Positions 21,278-32,251 of a stretch of 64,000 bases of DNA are shown piece after piece. The stretch covers positions 62,001 through 126,000 of the forward strand of contig ML991817.1 in assembly GCA_010094025.1 (NCBI GenBank), in the 5' to 3' direction. The DNA comes from Viridothelium virens (Eukaryota > Ascomycota > Dothideomycetes > Trypetheliales > Trypetheliaceae). The translations under genes and the position numbers were made by a program. Each line of letters begins with the position of its first letter. Positions within the stretch are counted from its first letter, which is position 1. A model generated the notes under the pieces. It worked only from the letters and a program-made list of their open reading frames with translations. It ran no database searches and was not told the DNA's origin.

Positions 21278-22000
21278 CTAGGAGGCACGCATTGTGAGGA
21301 AACAAGGCGAGCAACACGCGAGATCTTCTTGATAGTCTTGCGAATTGCAGGCAGTTGGTGGGAATTTGACAAGTTTAGGCTTTGACACGAACCAGAAGAG
21401 TTTAGCAGAAGATGCTGCGCCAACCAACAGCTTACTCAGATATACTTTTGCACCAGTTCTCTTGTGGAAACAATTAAGCTTCGCTGGATGCCCGGGGTTC
21501 TCATCCCTCAATCAGGAAACACGGTGAGTACTGGGGACGCACCAGGCACATTCTCGCGGCGCATGTCTACGGTCGAGGAATATACGCTCAAATGCTGGAC
21601 AAGTGTGATGAATGCTCTCCACTGCTGACGACGTAGCTGCGCAAGTATTCGGTCCACCTCAGAGGACGAATTCAAAATTTCCTGGAGTGCATTCGAAACT
21701 GTCGTCAAGATTTTGATCGAGTTATCGATGTTCCGCACACTAATTTATCTCCTCACTTCGGCGGCTATGATGGACGAAAGCCTTCCCAGCAAACATAGCA
21801 TTGATTGGATCATCACGCTCTTTGAAACATTGATTACTATGCCTCGTCTGGGTATGCCTAGAGCCCGCAATCATCGTATTTACCAGAAGAGGAAAAATGT
21901 TGAGATTCTCTTCGAGTGCGCTCAAGGTCCCCCCACACAGACGTGTTGCACAGTCATGAACCAAAATGTTAAACGAAACGAACTTTCCTAGTATCCACAT
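21278..22000 (-). pseudogene. Unrecognised protein relic in several frames
   Basis: Minus-strand frames 21740-22000 and 21508-21738 look like consecutive parts of one former protein: the first ends FVHHSRRSEEIN, the second continues NIDNSIKILTTVSNALQEIL and goes on through SEVDRILAQLRRQQWRAF. They are in different frames with no GT-AG junction that joins them. A third frame at 21278-21511 may or may not belong. Composition looks coding (amphipathic helices), but I recognise no family. It could also be two spurious frames. Confidence 0.35.
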
Positions 22001-22145
22001 TGGATTTTTTTGTTCAGGTCAAGACCCAATAAATAGCCCCTCAAAAAATATTTAAATTGATTGCTCTCCATAATCTTTCCACTTCCAAGACTCATCATCC
22101 TACCTTTCGCTCTTCGATCTGCTCAAACTGCAACTAGCCTTCAAC

Positions 22146-23738
22146 ATGAAGACTTCTCTCGCCCTATCTTCTCTCGTTCTGCTTTCACTGAGCCAACTTG
22201 CCACATTCGCAAGTGGATCTCCTCTTAACTCTTCGATCTCTCTGGTCCCTTCGGTCTCTGAAACGCCTTCGGCAACTCCGACATCTTGCTCCAATGGTGC
22301 TCGATTCACTGCGATCAACGGAGATGTCTATCAGGCCGAATGCAATGTAGATCATTCCGGTGGCGACCTCGCTCAAGTCTACGTCCCCACTTTTACGGAC
22401 TGTTTGGAAGCATGTTCTCAACGGGACGAATGCATAGATGTCACTTATGAAGGCAGCATATGCTACATGAAGTATCTATCTCGCACTAATCGCCAAGGTC
22501 TCTTGGGTGCGCTCCGCATCAACAAGTTTTTCCCAGGCAAGGGTGTTCCTGCAAAACGGGATGCCTATGCTCGAAACGTGTACCATCTTCCGCTGTACCG
22601 TCTTCCGCGAACCACGACAACTCGAAACGTCACGGAGAGCCACGTGAAGACCCAATCTGAAACGTCCACCGTTGTGGCACGTCCTACAACCAAGGCCCAC
22701 TACGCGTTAACCAAGGTCACTCCTCCCGCGGTTCTCACCAGTACCGTGAGTCTAAAGATCGAACCCCGAGACCTGAAGACGGGAGCCCCCGCGCCACAGA
22801 GCCTTACCCATTTCAATAGCACTATTTTGTTACTTGGTAGTCCTATTGGTACTGTCGTGTCTGACAGTCTAGTGATCGGACCAAAATCTGCTACTGTGGC
22901 TACTCTCGTGTCTGGCACTCTCGTGCTTGGATCAAAAACTACTACTGTGGATACAAAACCAGTGGCGGACGCCACCACGACCGTTATTGTGACATTGCCT
23001 CGTTCGACAACCTCAAGCACTTTCCGGTCGACGCTCAGTCTCAGTGAGAGTAAGTCAGCAGCATCTACGCCGCAAACAACCTCAAGCACTTTCCGGTCGA
23101 CGCTCAGTGAGAGTAAGCCAGCAAACAAGACGCTGATCCCGATTACCTCTGGCTATCTTCTCATGCCTGTGACCACAGTCACGTTATCGAAGGCCAAGTC
23201 AACGTCGAAGGCCAGGTCAAAGCCTGCGGAGCTCGAGCCAAGACACACGAAGAGTACACTAGTGGCCCAGGTGATGACCCTCACTCAGCTTGTGAACAGC
23301 AAGCCCAAGACCAACTCTTCCTCTACGTCAGCTCACCCCCAGAGCGTGCAAAGAGCCCACGTTACGACCGTTACTTTCCTCGCGGGCAAAAACTCCACGA
23401 CCAGCTCACACTCCTATCCTTCGTTTAGGCCCGCCAAGACTATCACAGCGGTTTCCACCACGAAGACGACCTCGACATCTCTCAAGAGGACGTTCACGAC
23501 CATCACCTCGTCTCGCTCGCCCACGAGCACCACCACCAAATACCTGGTCTCTCGAGGCGCCGAGGTCCGCGGCAAATGCAAGTCAGCAGAGAGGGTCGGG
23601 GGCCACCCCCTTGAGACTGCGGATGGGGCGACTATCCTTGAAGTGCGCCCTTCGACTACGGTCACCGTGACGAGCGTGCCGCCGAATCACGGCTTTGGGG
23701 GGGAGAGGTACAGGATTCACCATACCCCCACCGATTAA
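22146..23738 (+). CDS. Secreted PAN/apple-domain protein with long Ser/Thr-rich tail
   Basis: Single exon, 530 residues. A signal peptide (about residues 1-24, MKTSLALSSLVLLSLSQLA) is followed by one PAN/apple-like domain (about residues 46-130) with cysteines at CSNGARF, AECNVDHSG, DCLEACSQRDEC and ICYMKY. PAN domains bind sugars or proteins outside the cell. The remaining 400 residues are Ser/Thr/Lys-rich, likely heavily O-glycosylated and disordered, with a KR site (PAKRDAY) that could be cut by a Kex2-type protease. A 13-residue segment (TTSSTFRSTLS and following SESK) is directly repeated, encoded at about 23007-23054 and 23079-23117. There is no C-terminal membrane helix or GPI signal, so it is probably secreted or wall-bound. 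Confidence 0.8.
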   Translation: MKTSLALSSLVLLSLSQLATFASGSPLNSSISLVPSVSETPSATPTSCSNGARFTAINGDVYQAECNVDHSGGDLAQVYVPTFTDCLEACSQRDECIDVTYEGSICYMKYLSRTNRQGLLGALRINKFFPGKGVPAKRDAYARNVYHLPLYRLPRTTTTRNVTESHVKTQSETSTVVARPTTKAHYALTKVTPPAVLTSTVSLKIEPRDLKTGAPAPQSLTHFNSTILLLGSPIGTVVSDSLVIGPKSATVATLVSGTLVLGSKTTTVDTKPVADATTTVIVTLPRSTTSSTFRSTLSLSESKSAASTPQTTSSTFRSTLSESKPANKTLIPITSGYLLMPVTTVTLSKAKSTSKARSKPAELEPRHTKSTLVAQVMTLTQLVNSKPKTNSSSTSAHPQSVQRAHVTTVTFLAGKNSTTSSHSYPSFRPAKTITAVSTTKTTSTSLKRTFTTITSSRSPTSTTTKYLVSRGAEVRGKCKSAERVGGHPLETADGATILEVRPSTTVTVTSVPPNHGFGGERYRIHHTPTD

Positions 23739-24080
23739 TTAAACCGGTCTTCAGATGCCGGTAAGCTTCTGGGTGGGTTGAGTGGATAGTTAGAATATGG
23801 AGCTTGAGGGTAGTAGGACTGAATTTCCGAACGTAAATGTAGACGTGCGTTTTTTCGAGGGCGGTGAGAAGTTTGGGAAAATGGTCGCCAAGCTCTCTTG
23901 AAGTGATGTTAGGCGAAGCTAGATATGTACAAATAATAGAGTCCGTGTTTCGTTCTAGTGCTCGGTCTCAGCATATTGCATATGGTAATGCCGAATTATT
24001 CAAAATTGGCTTACTGTTTCAAGACCATCTCACCTGTAACCCTTCCTAAGCGGATAATCGGACAGGTCACACTATCACTT
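23739..24080. other. Convergent 3' spacer
   Basis: Between the ends of two convergent genes; no feature recognised. Confidence 0.4.
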
Positions 24081-24932
24081 CTATTTCCTGGCGAGGACAG
24101 CCCACATATGCATCCTCAATCCCCCATAATCCTCCGTCTCCCTCTCCACCGCCTTCCTCACCTCGCCCTCCCATTTCCCTTTCTCCTCTTCCGTATACCC
24201 CTCTCTCGCCTTCTCAAAGAACCCACCACTCATGAACTCCACCACCCCGTCCGCCGCCTCCCCATTGGCAAACAGGTCCTTCTGCACAAGTTCCATCTTC
24301 GCTTCCTCAAATCCTGCCTTCGCCATCACCAACCGTAGATACGTATCTGAGTCCATCACAAATCGCCCCGAGTTTGGCTGCTGCATCAGCGGGAGGTCAG
24401 GCCGTATAGCGCGCTGCACGGTGTGAATGATACCGGTGACGCCAAAGTGCTTCCACGTTGTCACGACGGCGACACCGTTGGGTTGCAGAGTGCGGTAGAC
24501 CTCTTTCATCGCCTCGACGTCATCCTTGAAGGTGAAGATGCTGAAGTTTGTGATGGAGTGCGTGAAGGTGTTTTCTGGAAACTGCAAGTGGTGGGAGTCC
24601 ATGACGGAGGCGGTGACGGTGGTCCAGGAGTTTTTGGTGATGTTGTCTCGGAAGGCGGTGATCATGTCAGGGACGGAATCCGTGCCGGAGATTTTGGGGG
24701 GCTGGGAGTTGGCTTGAGTGAGGATGACGCTGGAGGCTGTACCGGGACCTGAGGCATTGTCGTGGATGATGGAGGAGGATATGATGGGAGGGTCAATATG
24801 GGGAAGCAGCTGGGCGAAATTGGTTCGAGTGGTGCCTCCGGTTTGGCGATCATAAATTTTGGAGAGTTGACTGAAATACTTGGGAAAATCGACGTTTCGC
24901 AATTTGTAATCTGGTTCTATGTGGGAAGCCAT
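24081..24932 (-). CDS. Class I SAM-dependent methyltransferase
   Basis: Single exon, 283 residues from the ATG at 24932; the same frame is open a further 71 codons up but those residues look like leader sequence. The Rossmann-fold SAM-binding loop is IIHDNASGPGTAS (about residues 40-52), with an acidic end (GTDSVPDMI) and a VMDSHHLQFPENTFTHSITNF block corresponding to motifs II/III. Fungal relatives usually lie in or near secondary-metabolite clusters (LaeA-like/UbiE-like group), but no other such gene adjoins this one. Substrate unknown. Confidence 0.85.
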   Translation of the reverse strand: MASHIEPDYKLRNVDFPKYFSQLSKIYDRQTGGTTRTNFAQLLPHIDPPIISSSIIHDNASGPGTASSVILTQANSQPPKISGTDSVPDMITAFRDNITKNSWTTVTASVMDSHHLQFPENTFTHSITNFSIFTFKDDVEAMKEVYRTLQPNGVAVVTTWKHFGVTGIIHTVQRAIRPDLPLMQQPNSGRFVMDSDTYLRLVMAKAGFEEAKMELVQKDLFANGEAADGVVEFMSGGFFEKAREGYTEEEKGKWEGEVRKAVERETEDYGGLRMHMWAVLARK

Positions 24933-25626
24933 TGTAGAAGAATCTAGGATCGTTCGAACCAAAGCACCGAGAGGATGAAATCGGAGGTGGTGGGGTTTGC
25001 TAAACTGGCGATAATAGATACCCAAATTCAATATGCTTTGTACTTCTGTTTGTGATGTCCAGGGGTGATGATTTGGAAATGAGTGATACGTGGAATAAAA
25101 CCCGATAGAAGAGCTACGTTGTCTGCGAGCTTGGCCGTGCCTCATTGACGGTTTCTCATTGCAGCCGACTGTACCTTAGGGGCCGCAGTCTTACAGACAG
25201 ATTGGAAGGGAAAAAGTCAAGAAAGAAAGGAACACCTAAATCTCTAAGTTGATAACCTACAGAATTTACAGCCTAAGCAATCTGAACCGTCTCCATTCGT
25301 TTTCCATCCGTCGTAAGCCGAAGGATGGAGTTGGTGTAGTTGCCCGTTCACGCCGGTCTTACCTAGAAGCATCATTTGCGGAGCGCTAGCCCTTCTCCGA
25401 GGTGACTTGGACAACCCCTTCTCAGGCAACCCTCAACTTGCTCCATAACGGCTACCTACATACTGCTTGTAGCCTGAAGCAGCGTTCATTCATTCAATTT
25501 TAGATCCTGTTCTCCCATTATCGGCTCAGCAGCATGTACATAACACCCGAGCTGTTTGGGCAGGTACCAGCTCTTCCTGCTGACGACTGTCATTACGCCT
25601 GCAATCAAGAGCAGCCAACGACAACC
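24933..25626. other. Divergent spacer
   Basis: Promoter region between methyltransferase and zinc-binding protein genes. The plus-strand frame of the next gene is open from 25534, so a start at that ATG is possible. Confidence 0.4.
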
Positions 25627-26285
25627 ATGGGACTAGAAATTGAGCACCCAAATTTCGCCTTGGGAAAACGAAAAAGACAGGGAAAAAGTCAAGATACTAG
25701 GACCATCTCGTCTTCAAGGTAAACCTCGACTAGAACGAAGCTACAATCATTTCGGCACAGCTCTGACTTCAAAGTAGCTTCGTCTCCAAACAGACTTCAA
25801 ATAGCCTTGGACCTGAAGTACGGCTTCTTTCAGGCTCCGAAAACACTTCCAGAGCGGGTGAGCTCCACTCATCGCTCAGCTCGACGAACCTCCCCCACGC
25901 CCGTCTCATGACCTCTATGCGAGATGACCCACCGCCTCACAAGGCTCGACGGAAAACCATAACGCCAAAAGCACTACGTACAAGTCACCAGAAGCCAGTC
26001 TGTGAAAACTACAGTCCTAGTCCATCACCTTCATCAAAAGGTGCAAGTACAATCGAAAAATGCCACCTCTGCAACAGACGGCCAACTCAGAAGCAAGATC
26101 TGGATGCGTTTGCAGATTGTTTGCGGTGCCAAAAACGGACCTGTTTCGTTTGTATTCGAGAATGTTCAGGGAGCTGTTGGGCAAGCAGGATCTGTAGCAA
26201 CTGCTGTGTGGAAAAGGGGGAAGAAGGGGATACCTGGTGTTTTGAGTGTCTTGGTCAAAGTACCGACCATGAGATGCAAGGCTGA
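25627..26285 (+). CDS. Small cysteine-rich, zinc-binding (RING-like) conserved fungal protein
   Basis: Protein of 199 residues; exons 25627-25718 and 25778-26285 (59-nt intron). Joining across the intron gives ISSSSFVSKQTSNSL in frame. Start chosen at 25627 (ACCATGG context); an in-frame ATG at 25534 would add 31 residues. The N-terminus has a basic patch KRKRQGK. The middle is disordered. The C-terminal ~60 residues carry a dense cysteine array: CHLC, then DCLRCQKRTCFVC, ECSGSCW, ICSNCC and WCFEC, consistent with two or three zinc ions in a cross-brace. Similar small proteins are widespread in Pezizomycotina with no known role; a nuclear or ubiquitin-related function would be inference. Confidence 0.72.
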
Positions 26286-27529
26286 AGCATTGGAGAGAGA
26301 CTGCAGGGTGATAATAATGGTTACCGCTTTGGTTCGGCACCGGCTAGAATTGCTGACTTCGATTGTGAATGGGCGGTAGCGGGAAGCCTGCACCGGCGTC
26401 GAGAGATATTGCACAGACAGTTTCCTGCGCTGACAACCATGACAATGAGGGGAATTGGAGAGCAATAGTGGCTCAAGTCTTTGGTTAGACACCAGTCTGG
26501 CATGCTTATGATTTCATACGAAAGCGAATGAGAGCACGCGATTGCTGATACCCTGTTGGCTGCATCTTCATTTTCTATCAGTATCGGCCGATTCATTCGG
26601 GTTCTTTTATTACCAGACATGGCATAGCGTAGGGTCTTCATAATCGTGCTGCAACCACCAAGTCTAAGTTTCGGGTCCGAGACATAGTTCACCCATCTGC
26701 TTGTTCGTGCTGCATCTGCAAATCCTCCAAACCGGTGTCAATCGGCCTATGGAGCGCTTGTGTCACGCACCAACGTGGTCGGCGACAAATTAATCTGACG
26801 TAGAAATCTGGCGAGCCAATGGCCCCTGTCTGTCAAAACAAGTTTGAGTCCCGGCGGCTTTGTCCTTCAGACGAGTCAGACCCTGGCGGCTGCGGGACCC
26901 TGGCGTGTCTTGGCCGGCTAAACCCGACCACCTCAACGCCAGACAATGGCCATCGCGGTCCGACACCTCACGCAACTAAATCCAGAATACCGCCAGAGCC
27001 CTGGATTTTTTCCAGAACCAGGAGCCAATCGAATGACGAACTCCAAGTCACTCTAACAGATAAGACATGTGCATCTTCGTTCAAGATAGACGAGCCGGCG
27101 CGTCAATACGTCACTCTTCATAATTCTACGGCCCTTGTCCATACGAGAATGACGGGGGTTAGAGTCTTGGAAGGCGCTTGATTCAAGGGTTATGGCAGTG
27201 CCTGTCACGAGGTAGGAAATTAGGAATGGAGGATACAATAGGTGACTAAGGTAAAGTATCATTCATTGTCGTAGACTCAAGACGTCCTTCGCTCTTTCAC
27301 AATTATTCGGTGTCAGGCTCGTGAGCACCGCAACCTTTGTTTGACTCTACTGTTTGAACAATAAAGACACCCGTTGGCCCCCCTTGTTGCTTTCCAAACA
27401 TACTCAAACTCTCCCTGCTCTCATCACATCCCCGAATCTGCAAACTATTGTTAATCGACACTACCTCCTCTTCCTTAATTCCACCCGATCACCCAACCTT
27501 AGGTCTGTACCACATCTAGACGACACACC
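26286..27529. other. Spacer without recognised genes
   Basis: About 1.2 kb, probably 3' region of one gene and promoter of the next. The 120-codon plus frame at 26819-27181 and several minus frames show no domain. Confidence 0.4.
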
Positions 27530-28796
27530 ATGCTTGAGCGCACCCACTACGAAAATGGTAGATTTAAGGTACGGGCAGTGGGCGTCGTTGCATTGCTCGG
27601 TACCATTGCCGCTTTTGTCCTCTCCATGCTCTGTATATTCGCTGGCTCGAAGCCGAACATGATGGAGAACTATGACTTGTTCACCGTAAAGTCCCCCCTA
27701 ATCCTTTCAATAGCATGGTTGCTAACAATTACGGTAGCTTAATCTCACTCGGCTCGGCGATAATTTCATCTACGATATTGATAATGCTGCCAGCCATATC
27801 CTTGTTAGATCACTTCTAGATCAGCACATTGGAAAGCGGGATCTCGCAATAAGAAATCCTTCTCCTATCGTCGAGAACGTTGCTATAGTTACACCCGCAC
27901 CCACGCCAGCAGCTACTCTTAGTCTACGCGGTATATTCTCGAGCGCTACAGCTAAAGCCGGTTCCGATCTTGGGGGAATTGAAAGTGCTGGCAGCTCCGA
28001 TATTGGTGGGATTGAAAGCGATGGCAGCTCCATCACCAGCAGGGCAGGCAGCGACTTCTCCAGTGCAACCAGTAGGATCGCATCCGACGCCAGCTCCGCT
28101 CTCGGAAGCGTCTCGACCGAGCTTGCGAACGCTCTTGCAAAAGAATTCACCGAGATGAAGGAGAATCTCGACATCCACGACTGGTACTCCGTTCACCTCC
28201 TAGACTACTGCGAAGGCTACTACGTCCCCAACAAGAGCGACATCTCGAACACCACCATCGACGGCCTTCCCGCCCCAGCCTATCCCCACGAGAAGATCAC
28301 CAAGAACGCCACCAGCTGCACGAAGCACACGCTCGCCTCGGATTTCGACCCCAAGGTTGCTCTTCTCGCCCTCTACTGCATCGGCGTCGCCTTCACCGGC
28401 CTCTCCCTCCTCCTCTCTGCCGTCTCCGCCTTCCGCTTCGGCTGGGTCGGTCCCTTCATCAACATCTTCCTCTCCCTCCTCGCCTTCTTCTTCCTCGGCA
28501 TCTCCTCCATCATCGCTCAGGGGCTCGCCGTCGGTGCTGCCAAGCTCATCACCGCGCTTGGCGACGAATTCGGTGTTGCGGCGTACAAGGGCAGCGACTT
28601 CTTCAAGCTGACGTGGACCGCGACGGCGCTGATGTTGCTGAATACTGTGATCTGGACGTGGGAATTCGGCCATCGTTTCAGAATGGAGTTTAGGCAGCAC
28701 TTGGATCCAATGTTGGGTGGTTTCAAGAGAGGATTCAATCCTACAGGGCGGCCGAGCGTGTATGAGAAAAGAGGTGCTGACCCGTATTCCTCGTAG
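27530..28796 (+). CDS. SUR7/PalI-family membrane protein
   Basis: Plasma-membrane eisosome or pH-sensing type protein of 404 residues with four membrane segments. Exons 27530-27685 and 27738-28796; the 52-nt intron has a GCTAAC branch point. The first helix is at about residues 15-37 (VVALLGTIAAFVLSMLCIF). A long extracellular loop follows, with LNLTRLGDN straight after the intron, Ser/Ala-rich repeats (GGIES-GSS twice) and Cys residues in DYCEGYY and NATSCTKH. Then come three closely spaced helices (VALLALYCIGVAFTGLSLLL; FINIFLSLLAFFFLGISSII; WTATALMLLNTVIWTW). The DYCEGYY-type motif and topology are those of SUR7/PalI proteins. The C-terminal tail is short and basic. Confidence 0.87.
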
Positions 28797-29210
28797 GTGG
28801 CATATCGAGTTATGATGATCGTTACGATCTTGGATTAAGCATGGCGCTTCTTAACTCATCTTGCGGAAGGAGTTGGTTCAGCGATTTTGGCTAATGATAC
28901 ACTTCTTTGCTTTCTTATTTCTATCTATTGTTTATATCTTGATACCATTAGAGCGTCTCTCATCATAGTCTATTGTACAACAGAAACCCCTGCTGGATCA
29001 GGACATACCAAATTCAATTCCACCTCGTGTGTATTTCTTCCCTCACTGTATGGGTAGCACCCTTTGGGGAAAAGACCAACACCACTGATTTCGATGCACG
29101 TACTTCACCCGATTGTGAACTGTATTCATCGGTTCAGGTAGAGGAAGCGATCTCTGCCTCAGCTGTCCTTTAGGTCCGGGTGGAACAACCCACTCATCTC
29201 TGGAAGAGCT
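28797..29210. other. Convergent 3' spacer
   Basis: AT-rich end region between convergent genes; nothing recognised. Confidence 0.4.
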
Positions 29211-30248
29211 TCATCCTCCTTTGCCAGAGCCCTTCAAATTCCCATCGTCGAACATACTGTACGGCTTCGCCACCACACTTTCTGGCGCCCGTCCCAAGTG
29301 ATCCACCTGTCCCTTCACAATGCTTCCGCTCCCCTGCGCGACTCCAGGATCAAACGTTGGCTCCCCTTCATTTGGCCGCTTCATCTGCTCCTCATGCAGC
29401 TTGTCCAGTGACTCTCCAACAACATGATATTTCGCCCAATTCACCGGCGGACAGCGAAAGATATTCTGCATCTCTGGCAGTTTCGGGAACCGCCCCTCAT
29501 CATCTCCCTTCTTCCCTGCCTCTCCTGCCCCATTCCCACCTTCCCCCGTCTCGTCCTCATCCTCCGCATCCTCATCGTCATCCTCGTCCTCCTCCCCACC
29601 ACCCCGACCACCTTCCCCACCATCCCGACCACCTTCCCCACCATCATCCCCCTCCATCCCCGCCAACGTCGGCCCCAAAAACCCCGCATCCCCAGCAACC
29701 CTCTTCCGCCTCAACCTCCCCGCCTGCAACGCCTCCCAAAACCCCTTCGGATCCCTGCCCGCTTCCTTCCTCAGGGTCTCCCACGTCCTCACATCCTGCC
29801 TGCTGCGCTCGCGCTGCACCTGCAGAATCGAGATCGCGGCCTTCAGCGCCAGCGCATCGATATTGTCGTCTTCTGCGATCGGCACCGGCGCCGGCTGCGC
29901 GATGTATTCGGTGGCCGGGGGCAGCGGCGGTGGACGCGCTGCTGGAGCGAGTGGGGGAGCTGAGGCGGGCGTTGCGGACGAGAAGGCAGGCGGGTGAGAG
30001 AAGGATGGAGGAGGGGGAGCCGCTGGAGGCGGTGGTGCGGAGCCCCGGCTGCGCTGGTTTGCGGTGTATCGTGCGAGTTCGGCGAAGGTGGCGCGTGGGG
30101 TTATGGGGGAGATCGGAGGTCGGACGGGGGAGGAGGGGCGTGAGGTGGGTGGATCGGCGGTGGGCGTTTGGGGTTGGTTGTTTGTGGTTTGGGCCGGAGG
30201 TGGAGGTGGTGCGGTGGAGGTTTGGATGGTGAGAGGGTCGGAGGACAT
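29211..30248 (-). CDS. Conserved proline-rich/acidic fungal protein of unknown function
   Basis: Single exon, 345 residues from the ATG at 30248; the frame is open 73 codons further up but reads as leader. Order of regions: Pro/Ser/Thr-rich disordered N-terminus (1-120, several PPPP runs); a helical block with ALALKAAISILQVQRERSRQ and ETLRKEAGRDPKGFWEAL; a highly acidic Gly/Glu/Asp tract (encoded about 29520-29655, containing a duplicated GGEGGRDGG-like unit); and a conserved-looking C-terminal block around FPKLPEMQNIFRCPPVNWAK. The helical and C-terminal blocks suggest a real nuclear or cytosolic adaptor, but I do not recognise the family. The long opposite-strand frame here is a shadow caused by high GC. 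Confidence 0.7.
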   Translation of the reverse strand: MSSDPLTIQTSTAPPPPPAQTTNNQPQTPTADPPTSRPSSPVRPPISPITPRATFAELARYTANQRSRGSAPPPPAAPPPPSFSHPPAFSSATPASAPPLAPAARPPPLPPATEYIAQPAPVPIAEDDNIDALALKAAISILQVQRERSRQDVRTWETLRKEAGRDPKGFWEALQAGRLRRKRVAGDAGFLGPTLAGMEGDDGGEGGRDGGEGGRGGGEEDEDDDEDAEDEDETGEGGNGAGEAGKKGDDEGRFPKLPEMQNIFRCPPVNWAKYHVVGESLDKLHEEQMKRPNEGEPTFDPGVAQGSGSIVKGQVDHLGRAPESVVAKPYSMFDDGNLKGSGKGG

Positions 30249-32251
30249 GATGGACGCGTGATCGAGGAGAAATGGTATGAATGTGACTATGTTGTGGAGT
30301 CTGAATGGTGGAGAGTACCTGGGTATGTACCTATATATGAGGTCAGGTGCGTAGGAGGAAGCCCCAAATATGACTCCGCATGTGGGGTAAATCTTTGGAA
30401 CCTGTGGGGCAGGGCAAGTGGCGTTGCAGCGGAAACAAGGTGATAAGAATGGAAATTTCCTGCACAACCTCGATCATCTGCGACTGCCTTGCCCAAAAAT
30501 TACATGGAGGGTTTAGTGAAGTTCGGCCCGAAAACTTGCGGTTGATCGATCAGAGCTGCACCGCTGCTTATTCCATGCGGGGTCTAAAGACAGTCCCTGG
30601 TTTTTTGACCCACAGGTTCATGAAGTACGTCCCATATTATTTCCTATCGAGACCCATGTGATAACATGTTCAAGCTTCTCATGCCAACATTCGGATCGCT
30701 GAGAAACGCAGCTTGAACTGGGTAGGTACGTTACGTTAGACAGCCGGTGATAACTCGGGTTGAAGTTTTCTCATCCCGTGAGTGCTACGACGCGCTATTG
30801 CTGGAAATTTGACTTCAACGAGCGAGATGATGCCTGATCTCTTGTTGTCGCGTAGTCTGATCAAATGATGATCATTCCGAAGCGTTCATCACGGCAAGTA
30901 CGCGAGGGAACGCGATCCGCTCGTGCTTTCATCGTTGCTTTTTGACGAAGACGTGGGATCCGCCCTAATCTCAAGCCTCGGAGAACCCACTGAAAGATGC
31001 TTATTGGCTCGAAGGTAATTACTTGATAATAAGCCAGATATTTCTTCTCGGTCTTGCTTGAGTTCACAATCGTCACTCTCCCGTCCACTACCTGAATGAT
31101 TTGTTATTCAAACGTCGCGCAGTAACGCCGCACGTATCATCAGGGTCCGCAAAGCTGCAGGCGTGGACCGTCCTGTGACAGCCATTCATTATCGGAGGAA
31201 CGCTCTGGCCGGAAGGCTTTCGGGCTGCGTACAATTGAGGAGGGTGTCCAAGGCGTTCTTGCGGTTTTCATAAAAGTCGCTTGAGAAATCGATGAGCCAT
31301 TGTCCAAGCCTCTCACAAATGCAATGTCGCAAAATGTCCAGCATCTGGCCTCGAACGCACTCCCAAATCATAGTCATCTCTGCGAGGCTCACCAAGCCTT
31401 GCCCATGACTCCATGCAAACCCGTGGCGCAACCCCTGTCGCGCTGAATGATAGCATGAGGAAGGTCTTGAGCTAGATCGGCGCTTGTCAGGGTATGCCCT
31501 GTCAACCCAATATCCCGATGCTGTTTCTTGCAGGTCTGGAGTGGGCACATAGTATATTGTCGTGAGAGCAGTCGTTCAAATATTATCTGAAGATTCCGAG
31601 AGCAATGCTGTTTACATCCACTAGACCGGGTGACAAAAGCATGGGAGCCTAAGTAAAGTAGAAACTACGGAGTACTCCGTGCACCAGTGTGAAAACAGCG
31701 AAGTTCTAGGCTTTTCTGTGCCTTGGCGGCGATCGGATATCACCCAGATCTGGGCCCCACGCATATTAGCCTATCCGAGGTCGTGGAACCATTCAAGCAT
31801 AGGAAGGCAAGTTGAACCAGTCGGCGATTGCAGATAGCTTGTGTCGCTGACTAGGAGATGAACAAACCAAAAGCCCCCGCAAAGCCGCCTTAGGTACAAT
31901 CTCCTCGTCGTCTTGCCCGAAATTTCGCTTCTTGGAAACTTTTCTCTCAGGTATCTCCAAGGACTCCGTGTTCTCAATTCCAGTCTCACTCGCTAAGTAC
32001 TCCCTGGCGCCGATCTCCTGACGTACGACGCCGGCCGCTTAGAACCGAGCCCTGCAGACGCAGCAGCTGCAGACCAAAAGTCAATTTGCATGCAACACAC
32101 GAATGCTACTCGCGGCTTTGCTATCGGACTATTGGGGAGACGCAGGCGCTGATGCGCACCATTATCGTGACGAAGTTACCAGGTTCCTAACCTCGCATCG
32201 CTGTCCAATAGGATCTAGTACCCAGAGTCTCTTTCCTCAAGAGAGCCAAAA
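30249..32251. other. 2-kb divergent spacer
   Basis: Between divergent genes. A 119-codon minus frame at 31189-31548 has no domain or clear coding bias. No tRNA or repeat recognised. Probably long promoters and 5' leaders. Confidence 0.4.

Larger units (their letters stand above)
19931..22145. other. 2.2-kb spacer with repeats and possible gene relics
   Basis: No intact gene recognised. It contains the tandem repeats and relic frames listed separately. The segments near 20555-20610 and 21155-21240 share TACACTT, AATAAGAA/ATTAAGAA and CA(A/G)CCTCATCA blocks, suggesting an old duplication of about 60-80 bp. Confidence 0.4.

Noticed and set aside
29180-30232. 350-codon plus-strand open frame rich in Pro and His
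   Set aside because: Antisense shadow of the proline-rich/acidic protein gene; composition follows from the opposite strand.
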